The translations under genes were made by a program, and so were the position numbers. From the NCBI GenBank assembly GCA_021604005.1, contig BQIV01000021.1, forward strand, positions 1-64,000: 64,000 nucleotides of DNA, read 5' to 3'. This document shows, piece by piece, positions 17,813 to 25,865 of the stretch (positions within the stretch are counted from its first letter, which is position 1; each line of letters starts with the position of its first letter). The notes beneath the pieces are model-generated. The model saw only the letters and a program-made list of their open reading frames with translations. It had not been told where the DNA came from and ran no database searches. Source of the DNA: Nitrospirales bacterium (GTDB taxonomy: Bacteria; Nitrospirota; Nitrospiria; Nitrospirales; UBA8639).

Positions 17813-18424
17813 ATGAAGCGAAAATCCAAGGGTCTCTCAAAGAGAGAGCAACTCCTCAACACCGCGCTCGAGCTCTTTGCAAGGCAAGGGATTCATGCCA
17901 CTGGCATTGATACGATCGCGGAACAATCCAGAGTCACAAAAAAGACGCTGTATGCGCATTTTCACTCGAAAGACGAACTCGTACTTGCCGTCCTGCGTCA
18001 TTACGATGGACTGGCTCGGAATGAATTTATGCGTCACGTTGAACGTAGAGGAAAAACACCACAAGCGAGACTATTAGCCATCTTCGATGTGGCTCAACGA
18101 TGGTTCCAGCAAAATAACTTTTATGGGTGCCTGTTCATCAATACGATTGGTGAGTATTCAGACGCAGACACACCCATTCGCCAGATTTGCAAGGAATATA
18201 AGAAGCTCGTGAAGGGCTACATCCGAGAGCTGTGCGAACAAGCCGGAGCTCTAGACCCTAATGAATTGGCAGAAGAATTAGCTCTCATCTTGGAAGGTGC
18301 GACAGTCACGGCTCAAGTTTCTCAGAATCCCAAGACTGCACACATCGCCAAACGTGCAGCTAAAGCCCTGATTGACAAGGCCATCCCACAAACTCGTTCA
18401 ACTCGATCGGCACACTCACAGTAG
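17813..18424 (+). CDS. TetR/AcrR-family regulator
   Basis: A 203-residue repressor-type protein. The N-terminal HTH is textbook: REQLLNTALELFARQGIHAT, then IDTIAEQSRVTKKTLYAHF and SKDELVLAVL. The helical ligand-binding domain that follows contains WFQQNNFYGCLFINTIGEY, a feature of the TetR_C_33-like group. It is divergent from the YHS/P460/SnoaL cluster and probably represses that cluster and itself through the palindrome between them. The C-terminal tail is Ser/Arg/Thr-rich. The ligand is unknown. Confidence 0.85.
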   Translation: MKRKSKGLSKREQLLNTALELFARQGIHATGIDTIAEQSRVTKKTLYAHFHSKDELVLAVLRHYDGLARNEFMRHVERRGKTPQARLLAIFDVAQRWFQQNNFYGCLFINTIGEYSDADTPIRQICKEYKKLVKGYIRELCEQAGALDPNELAEELALILEGATVTAQVSQNPKTAHIAKRAAKALIDKAIPQTRSTRSAHSQ

Positions 18425-18489
18425 ACATTCCACAAACAATCATGAGATAACTGCATATCGATCATTTTTCATCAACAAGGAGAAGACTC

Positions 18490-18771
18490 ATGGCAAAAGC
18501 ACGTGCTCGACACATTTTGGTCTCGACGAACGAAGCTTGTGAAAACCTGAAAACGCAGATTGAAGGCGGGTCGGACTTTGGAGAACTGGCGAAAGAACAT
18601 TCCTCGTGCCCGTCAGGGAAACAAGGTGGAGACCTTGGAGAATTTGGGCCAGGTCAAATGGTTCCCGAATTTGACAAGGTTGTATTTAATGAAGAAGTCG
18701 GGAAAGTTCATGGTCCCGTCAAAACGCAATTTGGCTATCATCTGCTAGAAATTACAAGCCGCACACCATAA
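18490..18771 (+). CDS. ppiC: Parvulin-type peptidyl-prolyl isomerase
   Basis: A 93-residue single-domain PPIase of the PpiC/Pin1 parvulin class. Visible landmarks are ARHILVSTNEACENLKTQIEGGSDFGELAKEHSSCPS, then GKQGGDLGEFGPGQMVPEFDKVVF and TQFGYHLLEI. It has no signal peptide, so it is a cytosolic foldase of the E. coli PpiC size. AAGGAGAAG lies upstream of the ATG. A stem CTTTCTCG / CGAGAAAG with a loop of about 24 nt (near 18793-18832) follows and may mark the transcript end. Confidence 0.92.
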   Translation: MAKARARHILVSTNEACENLKTQIEGGSDFGELAKEHSSCPSGKQGGDLGEFGPGQMVPEFDKVVFNEEVGKVHGPVKTQFGYHLLEITSRTP

Positions 18772-18943
18772 TCACTCGACAAAGCGAGAGGTCTTTCTCG
18801 GATTGTTGCCTGTATTGCGCATTCGAGAAAGGCTTCTGTCTATTCGAAGACACAGTCCCCTCCTCATTTGCTCATAGTCGCAACCAAATGCGGCACAACA
18901 TCCTCATACGTTCCTCTTTTTTCACAACCAACAAGCAAATATA

Positions 18944-20095
18944 TTAGGCAGGCATATAGAGACTACCCTGATTGAGCAGATCGACAAGAAGTTGAAGTTG
19001 TTCGTCTGACTGCTGATACTGACGCGGATTGATCGTCAAGTCGGTACATAATGCCTGGACCAATTCAGCCTGATGCGCAGCACATTCATAACGATGGGCA
19101 TCCACAAATAACCACACCACAGGACCTCGATCCTGAAAGACCATTCGTGTCCCTTCATTTCGTCTCAGCATTCCGCCTTTGGCTATATGGGCACGCAGAT
19201 CCACTAATCGATAGACTGCAGATGCACTGGCTTCTTCAGGGTATTTCTGCGTAGTGATAAACCGCCCAAACCATTCCGCTAACATATCTTTATCTTCGAG
19301 ATACTGTTTCACTATCAGATGAACGTTCTGTAACGCATCTGGCGTCAAACATCCGGGATGTCTTGGGACAGCAAGGTTGGAGTCGGTATACCGGACTTCT
19401 TCACTGAGCGTATCACCAATATAGTCTGCAAACCCTCGAAGAATTTCACTGTGAGAAGGCGCACGAAACCCCACGGAGCACGTCATACAATTATCACCTA
19501 CCGCAATCCCACTATGGCCAACGCGGGGGGGAATATAGAGTAGATCTCCAGGCTCGAGAATCCATCGTTGCTCTGGTTTCCAATCGGACAGAATCATGAC
19601 GGGCGTATCCGAACGGCGAGGGGAATTCGCATCGAACCTGCCTCCAACTTCCCATTGCCGACGACCACTGGCTTGCACGAGGAAAACATCGTAGTTGTCA
19701 TAATGTGGGCCGACGCCACCACCATCGACGGAGTAACTGATCATCAAATCATCAATGCGCCAGCTCGGAAGAAAATGAAATTGTGCTAGAAATTCCGCCG
19801 CTGCTGGCACCCAAAAATCCACAGCCTGGACCAGCAATGTCCAATGCATGTCGGGCAACGACTGGAACGTCTTTTCCGTAAATGGCCCGTGCGTTAATTC
19901 CCACCGGTCGCTGACACCATCCTGCACGACCAGGCGAGACTCGACACAGTCTTCGCATGCCAATCCAGCCAATTCATCAGCCGCAAGAGGCAGCTCAATA
20001 TTCGGTAATGCCTGCCGCACAAGAAGCGGTTTCTTCTGCCAATAGTCAGCAAGAAATGTCTCCAACGATATATCACCTAATGGAACAGTCTTCAT
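18944..20095 (-). CDS. roxA: Ribosomal protein uL16 arginine hydroxylase (RoxA/YcfD-type JmjC oxygenase)
   Basis: A 383-residue Fe(II)/2-oxoglutarate oxygenase. Its N terminus fits the YcfD type (FLADYWQKKPLLVRQALP). The JmjC cupin carries the metal triad in GPHYDNYDVF (HxD) and GHSGIAVG (distal His), with SYSVDGGGVG before it and a C-terminal winged-helix region. In E. coli YcfD hydroxylates an arginine of ribosomal protein uL16; the same role is inferred here from the shared layout. It reads in the same direction as the ElaA-type gene but is separated by about 90 bases. Confidence 0.85.
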   Translation of the reverse strand: MKTVPLGDISLETFLADYWQKKPLLVRQALPNIELPLAADELAGLACEDCVESRLVVQDGVSDRWELTHGPFTEKTFQSLPDMHWTLLVQAVDFWVPAAAEFLAQFHFLPSWRIDDLMISYSVDGGGVGPHYDNYDVFLVQASGRRQWEVGGRFDANSPRRSDTPVMILSDWKPEQRWILEPGDLLYIPPRVGHSGIAVGDNCMTCSVGFRAPSHSEILRGFADYIGDTLSEEVRYTDSNLAVPRHPGCLTPDALQNVHLIVKQYLEDKDMLAEWFGRFITTQKYPEEASASAVYRLVDLRAHIAKGGMLRRNEGTRMVFQDRGPVVWLFVDAHRYECAAHQAELVQALCTDLTINPRQYQQSDEQLQLLVDLLNQGSLYMPA

Positions 20096-20186
20096 ACGTA
20101 TGACACATCAATCAAGACGCCAAAATTGTCAGCACTCAACACATTGCTCAAAACATGTCGAAGGAAGCCGTAGAGGAATTCAAACA

Positions 20187-20684
20187 TCACGATTCTTTCC
20201 GCATGTCGATATGCGGAATACCCGCATCACGATATATTTCGGAAACCGGTGTAAATCCATATTGCATGTAGAAATCCTTGAGGTACGTTTGAGCAGAAAG
20301 TTTGACCGAACAACCAGACCACAATTGCCGTACCTCGTCTAACGACCGGCGCAATAATTGATGGCCGAGCCCTTGCCCTCGCATGTCTTTTTGTACCACA
20401 AATCGCCCCACGCACACGTCAGAAAAATGTAATCCTGCTGGAAGGAGCCGTGCATAGGCGACGAGATTGCCACATGTATCATGTCCTTGCAGGTGCCTTG
20501 TCTCGACCTGTCGATCGTACGCATCTATTTCAGGGTAGGCACATTGCTGCTCAACAACAAAGACATTAACCCGCAGTTGCAGGATATCAAACAGTTGATC
20601 GGCCTTGAGCCCGGAAAACGTCTGAACCGTCCAGAGGGGAGTAAACATTCTGATAAATGGGGAAGTTCGATAACAGTAAGACAA
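20187..20684 (-). CDS. elaA: ElaA-type GNAT acetyltransferase
   Basis: A protein of 153-165 residues. ElaA hallmarks are LFDILQLRVNVFVVEQQCAYPEIDAYD, then ARLLPAG, SDVCVGRFVVQKDMRGQGLGHQLLRRSL (the acetyl-CoA pyrophosphate loop QGLGH) and LSAQTYLKDFYMQYGFTPVSEIYRDAGIPHIDM. This is a cytosolic N-acetyltransferase whose substrate is not established. The ATG at 20684 or the one at 20648 could be used; the domain begins after the second. Confidence 0.85.
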   Translation of the reverse strand: MSYCYRTSPFIRMFTPLWTVQTFSGLKADQLFDILQLRVNVFVVEQQCAYPEIDAYDRQVETRHLQGHDTCGNLVAYARLLPAGLHFSDVCVGRFVVQKDMRGQGLGHQLLRRSLDEVRQLWSGCSVKLSAQTYLKDFYMQYGFTPVSEIYRDAGIPHIDMRKES

Positions 20685-20868
20685 CCCCTGCCTTTTTAGA
20701 AAAACGTCATGAAATCACAAATAGAAAGCCATTTCGCCTGAAGGGCTAAGTCACAGGTCCTCCTCCCACACCTTATGTCATCAACATTCATGGATTTTCT
20801 AGTCAAGAATAACGAGGAACAATCCGAAGTAAAAGGCAGTTCTTCATTCACCTGGAGGAGCCAAGCCT

Positions 20869-21261
20869 ATGGAAATCACGACTTCAACAAAACAGCACAC
20901 GACAATCCACACTCTTTTCGGACGTCTCGACTACCGGGCCCGACAGATCTTTACCTCCACGATTCACGAGAACTGCACTTCAGAGACACACGACATCATT
21001 CTTGATCTAGAGGCAGTCACGTTTATCGATAGTTCTGGCCTTGGTCTCATCCACAAATGCATTACTGAATCACAGGCGCAACAGGTGAACGTCACGCTAG
21101 TAAACCCCAAGGACCAAATCTACAGCATCCTGGAACTCTGCAACATGGCTCAATTCGTCTCCTCATCCGATGAACCCCTGTCACAAGAACAATCTGCCTC
21201 AGCCACAGTCAGACACAATCCACATGTCTTAACACGAGACGCCCTGAGCATCATCGATTAA
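20869..21261 (+). CDS. STAS-domain anti-anti-sigma factor
   Basis: A 130-residue protein of SpoIIAA type. The core reads HTLFGRLDYRARQIFTSTIHE, then DIILDLEAVTFIDSSGLGLIHKC; the Ser in FIDSSGLGL is the usual phosphoacceptor. It ends with NVTLVNPKDQIYSILELCNMAQF and a loose Ser/Gln-rich tail. Such proteins bind an anti-sigma kinase when unphosphorylated. No kinase, phosphatase or sigma gene is adjacent, so the partner must be elsewhere. GGAGGAGCC precedes the ATG. Confidence 0.85.
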   Translation: MEITTSTKQHTTIHTLFGRLDYRARQIFTSTIHENCTSETHDIILDLEAVTFIDSSGLGLIHKCITESQAQQVNVTLVNPKDQIYSILELCNMAQFVSSSDEPLSQEQSASATVRHNPHVLTRDALSIID

Positions 21262-21315
21262 TTGCAAACTCAGGTTTATTGCTTTCATGTCTCCGGTCTG
21301 ATCATTCGTTCTACA

Positions 21316-21525
21316 ACACCCTACCTTCTTATCCCCATTTTTCATACGCGAGAGAAGCCTGGTGGGCTTGATTCCGAGCAGTTCGATGGCTCCGTCTTGA
21401 GCATAGATTTTTCAATGTGTATGGTTCAGCACAGCTTCAAGATTGGACTGTTCACGTAAACGCATGTCTTCTTCGGTCAGAATTTCGTAGAGGTTGGCTC
21501 GAAGTTGTCTCTATGTTTCTAGCTC
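21316..21525 (-). pseudogene. Remnant of a sigma-54 regulator C terminus (Fis-type HTH)
   Basis: The minus-strand translation gives LYEILTEEDMRLREQSNLEA, then VLNHTH, stop, KIYAQDGAIELLGIKPTRLL and SRMK. This matches the closing helix-turn-helix of NtrC-type activators, where WKIYGxxGAAxLLGIKPTTLxSRMKKLGI is typical. A TGA stands where the conserved Trp codon TGG is expected, and the AAAA run after SRMK has lost a base. The ATPase and receiver parts are absent. This is a dead tail fragment. Confidence 0.6.
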
Positions 21526-21654
21526 AGAGTCTTGAGTGATGTACCATCGGGTTGTGAGGACGTGAGGTCATCTTACCGAGCCATTATCACGATCAGCTCA
21601 ACTACAGTTGTTCGTGCGAATGCTCTCAAATATTCCGTCGGTTCTGATTGCTGA

Positions 21655-21915
21655 TTAGGGAAGAGGCTCTATCTTTTCCAAAGGCTCTAAATTCTTCGCT
21701 TTTTGCCAATCAGAGATAAGCTCTTTTTGATGGAGAGTTGCCCATTCAGTGACGAGGGCATACGCTCGAGCTGGCAACCGACCTAAAAATACCACTAACG
21801 TATTCACGTCAATGAGCGCTTCTTCGCCGAAATACTCAGCATGAAAGTGAGGAGGATTATGGTCGTCGAAGTACATCTTGATCACAATCCCGTAAAAGCG
21901 GCAGATTTCAGGCAT
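21655..21915 (-). CDS. DUF4160 protein
   Basis: An 86-residue protein with the DUF4160 signature: RFYGIVIKMYFDDHNPPHFHAEYFGEEALID, then RLPARAYALVTEWATLHQKELISDWQKA. The ATG overlaps the 3' end of the DUF2442 gene by 8 bases, so the two are translationally coupled. DUF4160 and DUF2442 are frequently neighbours and have been suspected of forming toxin-antitoxin-like modules; no activity is established. Confidence 0.85.
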   Translation of the reverse strand: MPEICRFYGIVIKMYFDDHNPPHFHAEYFGEEALIDVNTLVVFLGRLPARAYALVTEWATLHQKELISDWQKAKNLEPLEKIEPLP

Positions 21916-22189
21916 TCACGCCTGTCTTTAGATTGGGAAACACATCTTCGGGTGATTTTTTCGTCAATCTCATGTAGAGCGAATCCGAGCACAAATCAAT
22001 ATCATCACTCCATGTAATTTCTCCATGAGGTCCAATTCGAACTTGGGTGAAAAAACCCTGATGATCCCAAGCCTTAAAGACACCCCTCCCCGCTAAGTCG
22101 GACAAGTCAACTTCTCCCGACGTTTCATCATCATAGCGAAGCCATAAACGGTAACCTGAAAGTGGCTTGACTTCCAATGGTTTTGCCAT
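21908..22189 (-). CDS. DUF2442 protein
   Basis: A 93-residue protein. The pattern KPLSGYRLWLRYDDETSGEVDLSDLAGRGVFKAW, then FTQVRIGPHGEITWSDDIDLCSDSLY, is characteristic of DUF2442, a small beta-rich domain related to NifR/YP-type proteins. It is the first gene of a two-gene unit with DUF4160. GGAGGG lies upstream of the ATG in the complement. Confidence 0.85.
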   Translation of the reverse strand: MAKPLEVKPLSGYRLWLRYDDETSGEVDLSDLAGRGVFKAWDHQGFFTQVRIGPHGEITWSDDIDLCSDSLYMRLTKKSPEDVFPNLKTGVNA

Positions 22190-22626
22190 TTACATCCCTC
22201 CATTCCATTTATGATAACACTCAGGCCCCATGAGACCAGGAAGTATTATTTATCTTAGCCTTCAGAATATCTTTACACAACTATTCTTCATGTAAGAAAA
22301 GATATCTTGCTTGAGGATAATGCATTTTGACGATCTAGCTACAAAACCTTCAAGACCGTATTACAGCATTCGAATGGGGAAATGCTTCATTGAAAGACCT
22401 CCAGACAGCATAAGCCATATTTTCCGCCCCCAAAACCCACATCTCTTCGCAAATTCGCTCACAACACCTGTACATATCATGACACATCGCACAGATTAAA
22501 CCTTTCAAATACAAACACCGATAAAAATATTCAACAATACCAATGTTCCAAAAAGAACAGATTGTTCTTGATGAAGGAACTCTTATAATCATTCATATTT
22601 AACATGTCTGAGGAGAATGAAGTACT
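22190..22626. other. AT-rich promoter region
   Basis: No gene is supported. It contains the start region of the DUF2442 gene and, near its right end, the inverted repeat and promoter listed at 22553-22589. Confidence 0.4.
22553..22589 (+). promoter_or_regulatory. Candidate promoter overlapped by an inverted repeat
   Basis: TTGTTC (22562-22567) and TATAAT (22584-22589) are spaced by 16 bases and resemble a sigma-70 promoter. A perfect 7-bp inverted repeat AAGAACA / TGTTCTT with a 3-base spacer (22553-22569) covers the -35 box, as an operator would. It lies about 40 bases before the small gene at 22627. Confidence 0.45.
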
Positions 22627-22791
22627 ATGAGTCAATTTGCCCCCAAACCTGTCCGTGAATTCTTAAAAGATGTCAAACGGGCTTCGATAAAAGACAAAAA
22701 GAGTTTGATTATGAGTATGAAAAAAGCTCAAGACATTGCTGAAGCCTTAGAAGATACCTTCGCCACTCATCAAATGTCTCAAAGCTCATAA
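22627..22791 (+). CDS. Small basic helical protein
   Basis: 54 codons from an ATG preceded by GAGGAGAATGAAGTACT. The product is helical and lysine-rich (VREFLKDVKRASIKDKKSLI), ending ATHQMSQSS. A strong-looking promoter and operator-like repeat lie upstream. A protein-like frame without its own start continues in the +1 frame at 22751-22990, so this may be the 5' part of a frameshifted gene. No family recognised. Confidence 0.5.
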   Translation: MSQFAPKPVREFLKDVKRASIKDKKSLIMSMKKAQDIAEALEDTFATHQMSQSS

Positions 22792-22990
22792 CGGAAAGTT
22801 CGTCACAAGGCATGCCACAACAGACCCGGAAGAACCACAGCATGGCCATCTCATAATTTTCGTTGACGCCCATCGTGAAGGCATGACTGAATCCGACTGC
22901 TCCGCTTCAGAACTATTTCAGGATTCCACCGGACCGCACGCATTCTTCCAATACCCCCACAAGCCTTACTCCTCATGGATTATCCAATGA
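22751..22990 (+). pseudogene. Start-less open stretch after a possible frameshift
   Basis: The frame one base ahead of the small gene at 22627 is open for 80 codons and reads as plausible protein, for example PQHGHLIIFVDAHREGMTES, then DCSASELFQDSTGPHAFFQY. It contains no ATG, GTG or TTG until codon 45. It overlaps the end of the upstream gene. It is either the rest of that gene after a +1 shift or a fragment. Family not recognised. Confidence 0.35.
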
Positions 22991-23054
22991 GACCACTGTA
23001 AAATAGCCGCCTCTGCGAAAGAATTCGAAGACAACACAAGGCTTGCTCTCAACC

Positions 23055-23915
23055 ATGAAACCAAATATGCCGCTCATTGTCATCGATACGCACGTGCATA
23101 TGTACGACTGCTTTGAGCTGGCAACATTCCTAGCTTCCGCCTATAAAAACTGCCAAGTACACGCAGCACATCGGCAACATCACGGACCGGTCCTCGGCGT
23201 CCTGCTTTTGACCGAATCCTCCTGGGACCATTGGTTTCAACAATTCGTAACCTTTGCCGACCAGAACACGGACATCTCACATCCCGGTTCCAGTACTTGG
23301 CATTTTCGACGAACGAATGAAGACTTCACCCTCTTTGCCGAATCAACACAGGGTGAAAAACTCTTGATTATTGCGGGACGACAGCTTGTCACCAAAGAAA
23401 AATTCGAGGTCTTGGCCCTCATGACCAATCAGACATTTCAAGATGGCATGACGATTCAGGAATCAATTGAACAGGTGAAAAACAGCGGCGGCATGCCGGT
23501 TATTCCATGGGCATTTGGAAAATGGTGGGGAACAAGAGGAAAGATTCTGACAGAATTGATGACCTCAGCGGTTATGAGCCAAGTCCTGCTCGGAGACAAT
23601 AGCGGTCGTCCCAAATTTCTTCCCTATCCGGAACACTTCACCTTGGCTCACACGCAAGGAATCCGGATCTTGCCTGGGAGTGATCCACTTCCCTTGCCAT
23701 CGGAATATTGGCGTCCCTGTAGCGTCGGGCTCTCTTTCAAAACTGCGTTAGACGATGCGACACCCGGAATCCACCTTCAGCGCCTCATTCTGGATACAGG
23801 CACAGCGACGACCGCATATTTTCAACATGAGCGACTCTCCCGATTTATCAAAAATCAGATAGCCCTAAACATGCGGAAACATCGTCCGGCAACAGCCTAT
23901 AGCGAAACCAAATAA
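23055..23915 (+). CDS. PHP/amidohydrolase-like metal-dependent protein
   Basis: About 286 residues; an in-frame TTG lies at 23043, but the ATG at 23055 is preferred. The N terminus has a metal-site motif IDTHVHMYDCF typical of PHP or amidohydrolase barrels. Other distinctive blocks are LLIIAGRQLVTKEKFEVLAL, GGMPVIPWAFGKWWGTRG, LLGDNSGRP and GIRILPGSDPLP, where His/Asp residues could complete a metal site. No signal peptide is seen. The nearest gene upstream is the small frameshifted locus. The substrate is unknown; a phosphoesterase or hydrolase role is inference. Confidence 0.6.
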   Translation: MKPNMPLIVIDTHVHMYDCFELATFLASAYKNCQVHAAHRQHHGPVLGVLLLTESSWDHWFQQFVTFADQNTDISHPGSSTWHFRRTNEDFTLFAESTQGEKLLIIAGRQLVTKEKFEVLALMTNQTFQDGMTIQESIEQVKNSGGMPVIPWAFGKWWGTRGKILTELMTSAVMSQVLLGDNSGRPKFLPYPEHFTLAHTQGIRILPGSDPLPLPSEYWRPCSVGLSFKTALDDATPGIHLQRLILDTGTATTAYFQHERLSRFIKNQIALNMRKHRPATAYSETK

Positions 23916-23999
23916 CTTCCACCCGAATTTACATCATGAACGCAGTGCAAAAACACACGTCGTACAGACGGAAGTATATTGGAACGGCTATAACGTAGC

Positions 24000-24857
24000 C
24001 TATTCTGTTTTAGGGCAAGAGCGATAGAGTGATGAGGCGAGCCCAAACATGGATAAGCCATAAATCAGCCACTTGGAAGGATCAAAGTTATACCATTGGA
24101 GCCCATTGCGATAGTCACTCGGATACATGTGGTGATAGTTGTGATAGCCTTCGCCAAAGGTCACGAGTGAAATCAACCAACTATCACGGCTTGAATCCGT
24201 ATGCCCGTGAGGTTGATTGCCCCACAAATGACAAATGGAATTAATACAAAAGGTCGAATTCAACACAAAAAACACTCGTCCCACCCCGGCTAAGAGAAAA
24301 CAGCCAAGCCCGCCAATCCATCCATTAGCCAGAAACCCGACAACAAACGGCAGAAGCAAACCTGAGACAAAAATCGGGACATAGTTCCGATGTTGCCACA
24401 TGACGACCGGATCCTTCACTAATCGACCAGGAAATGGATAGTTACGATGAGGATCTCTCCAAAACAACCAGGCACAATGACTAAACCAAAATCCTCGTTT
24501 GGCATTGTACGGGTCCTGCTCTTGATCACAGTGAGTATGATGTCGAATATGATCACGCGCCCACTTCAAAGCGGAATTCTGCAAGGCGATTCCGCCACAG
24601 ATCAACAACACGCCCTTGACCCAATTAGGGCACACAAAACTCCGATGTGTGATCAATCGATGATAGCCAACGGTAATTCCCAATCCACTCGCAATATACA
24701 TCACGACAAACATCGACCAATCGACCCAGCTATAGTCGTAAAAATACGCAAAGGTTGGAACACCGATCATCGTCCCTACAGCGATAAGGCTAAAAAGAAA
24801 CGTTGTCGGGAAATCAAACGAACGCGTACTGAGCGGAAGTAACGTTGTAGCGGTCAT
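24000..24857 (-). CDS. Membrane fatty-acid (acyl-CoA delta-9 type) desaturase
   Basis: About 285 residues from the ATG at 24857; the longer frame to 24923 would run through a strong hairpin and is rejected. Three histidine boxes of stearoyl-CoA-type desaturases are present: HRLITH, HIRHHTH and HNYHH, with paired membrane helices before the first (VDWSMFVVMYIASGLGITVGY) and between the boxes (PIFVSGLLLPFVVGFLANGW). It uses a di-iron centre to insert a cis double bond in acyl chains at the inner membrane. It lies downstream of the RNA-binding-protein gene on the same strand, but a hairpin separates them. Confidence 0.9.
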   Translation of the reverse strand: MTATTLLPLSTRSFDFPTTFLFSLIAVGTMIGVPTFAYFYDYSWVDWSMFVVMYIASGLGITVGYHRLITHRSFVCPNWVKGVLLICGGIALQNSALKWARDHIRHHTHCDQEQDPYNAKRGFWFSHCAWLFWRDPHRNYPFPGRLVKDPVVMWQHRNYVPIFVSGLLLPFVVGFLANGWIGGLGCFLLAGVGRVFFVLNSTFCINSICHLWGNQPHGHTDSSRDSWLISLVTFGEGYHNYHHMYPSDYRNGLQWYNFDPSKWLIYGLSMFGLASSLYRSCPKTE

Positions 24858-24883
24858 AGGCAGAGAGGTTAGGACAATATCGA

Positions 24884-24914
24884 CGGAGAGGCTTTCTGAC
24901 AGAAAGCCTCTCCG
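24884..24914 (-). terminator. Strong hairpin after the RRM gene
   Basis: Perfect 14-bp stem CGGAGAGGCTTTCT / AGAAAGCCTCTCCG with a 3-nt loop, 28 bases past the stop of the RNA-binding-protein gene. No U tract follows. It probably terminates or stabilises that transcript upstream of the desaturase. Confidence 0.65.
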
Positions 24915-24941
24915 TATGCTCAACTCGGTATCGATAAAAGG

Positions 24942-25262
24942 TTAGAAGCGGTTGCCCCGGCCACCGCCACGGTTTCCACCGCCGCCACCAAATCCACCAC
25001 CACCGGTTCGAGGAGCCATTGGCTTGGCCTCGTTCACGGTTAAGGTACGTCCACCCATTTCAGTGGAATTCAACGCGGAAATAGCTGCTTCGGCTTCTTC
25101 CGAGGTAGACATTTCAACAAAACCAAAGCCTCGCGACTGTCCGGTAAATTTGTCCGTAATCACTCGTGCTGACTGCACCGTGCCATGCTCGGCAAACAAT
25201 GCTTCCATTTCAGCCTCTGTCGCGGAATACGGCAAACCACCCACATAAATTTTTGAACCCAT
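24942..25262 (-). CDS. Glycine-rich RRM RNA-binding protein
   Basis: A 106-residue protein with one RNA-recognition motif: RNP2 IYVGGL (residues 5-10), RNP1 RGFGFVEM (about 44-51), and a Gly/Arg-rich RGG-like tail (GGGGFGGGGGNRGGGRGNRF). Bacterial proteins of this class are cold-induced RNA chaperones. AAAGGAGGAACCTC gives a strong ribosome-binding site. The 600-base AT-rich leader region upstream could contain a long 5' UTR, as is common for cold-shock genes. Confidence 0.93.
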   Translation of the reverse strand: MGSKIYVGGLPYSATEAEMEALFAEHGTVQSARVITDKFTGQSRGFGFVEMSTSEEAEAAISALNSTEMGGRTLTVNEAKPMAPRTGGGGFGGGGGNRGGGRGNRF

Positions 25263-25865
25263 GAGGTTCCTCCTTTAAAGTAAAGATACTTGATATTGCC
25301 TTGAGCTGGAGAAGGTAAACACATCGGGAAGGAGTAGGCCGCGGACGCGACAATTGAGGCGACTCTGGTCAGGCTTCCGAGTAAACTCCCGGGCAAAACA
25401 ACATCGGTTATTGGACCTGATTCACTAACCCGTCATCATGAGGTCCCATCTGACACGGTACTTTTAGCCTAGCATAGCGTTTCAAAAAAAGATACAAAAA
25501 CTTTCATGTAAAGAAAGACCTAAAATTATCACTTGACAAATCAACTCCGCCTAGAACCGAAATAAATATCGCTTTACTATTTACAACATTTTGCTGCAAA
25601 CACATAGGTCTTGGAATCCAATAGCACACTCCTTTTACTGTTGCCTTTTAATGCTAATTACCCCCAAGCAAGAAGCCATACACCTGCCATCGAATTCTCC
25701 CTGCTTTGCATTTCTAAGCACAGGCATGATCGACGACACCACACGTCCACATGCTTCTCAATGAAGCGCATGCAACGGGGTATCACACAAGGCTTACCAT
25801 GAGCGCTTTACTCTACCAACTAGTTGGTATAACATAATGCTATTATCCATTTCTGGAAAACAAGT
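25263..25865. other. Divergent promoter region between RRM and TetR genes
   Basis: About 600 bases, AT-rich around 25480-25600, with a TTGACA at about 25533. No gene is supported. The right end contains the TetR-type palindrome at 25814-25829. Confidence 0.4.
25814..25829. promoter_or_regulatory. Perfect 16-bp palindrome, candidate TetR operator (copy 1)
   Basis: TACCAACTAGTTGGTA lies 36 bases before the TetR ATG. A near-identical site lies at 26463-26478, before the thioredoxin gene. The shared core ACTAGTTGGT and the symmetry fit autoregulation by the adjacent TetR protein. Confidence 0.65.

Noticed and set aside
24858-24923. Longer start for the desaturase
   Set aside because: It would translate through the 14-bp hairpin that ends the RRM gene; the conserved protein begins after 24857.
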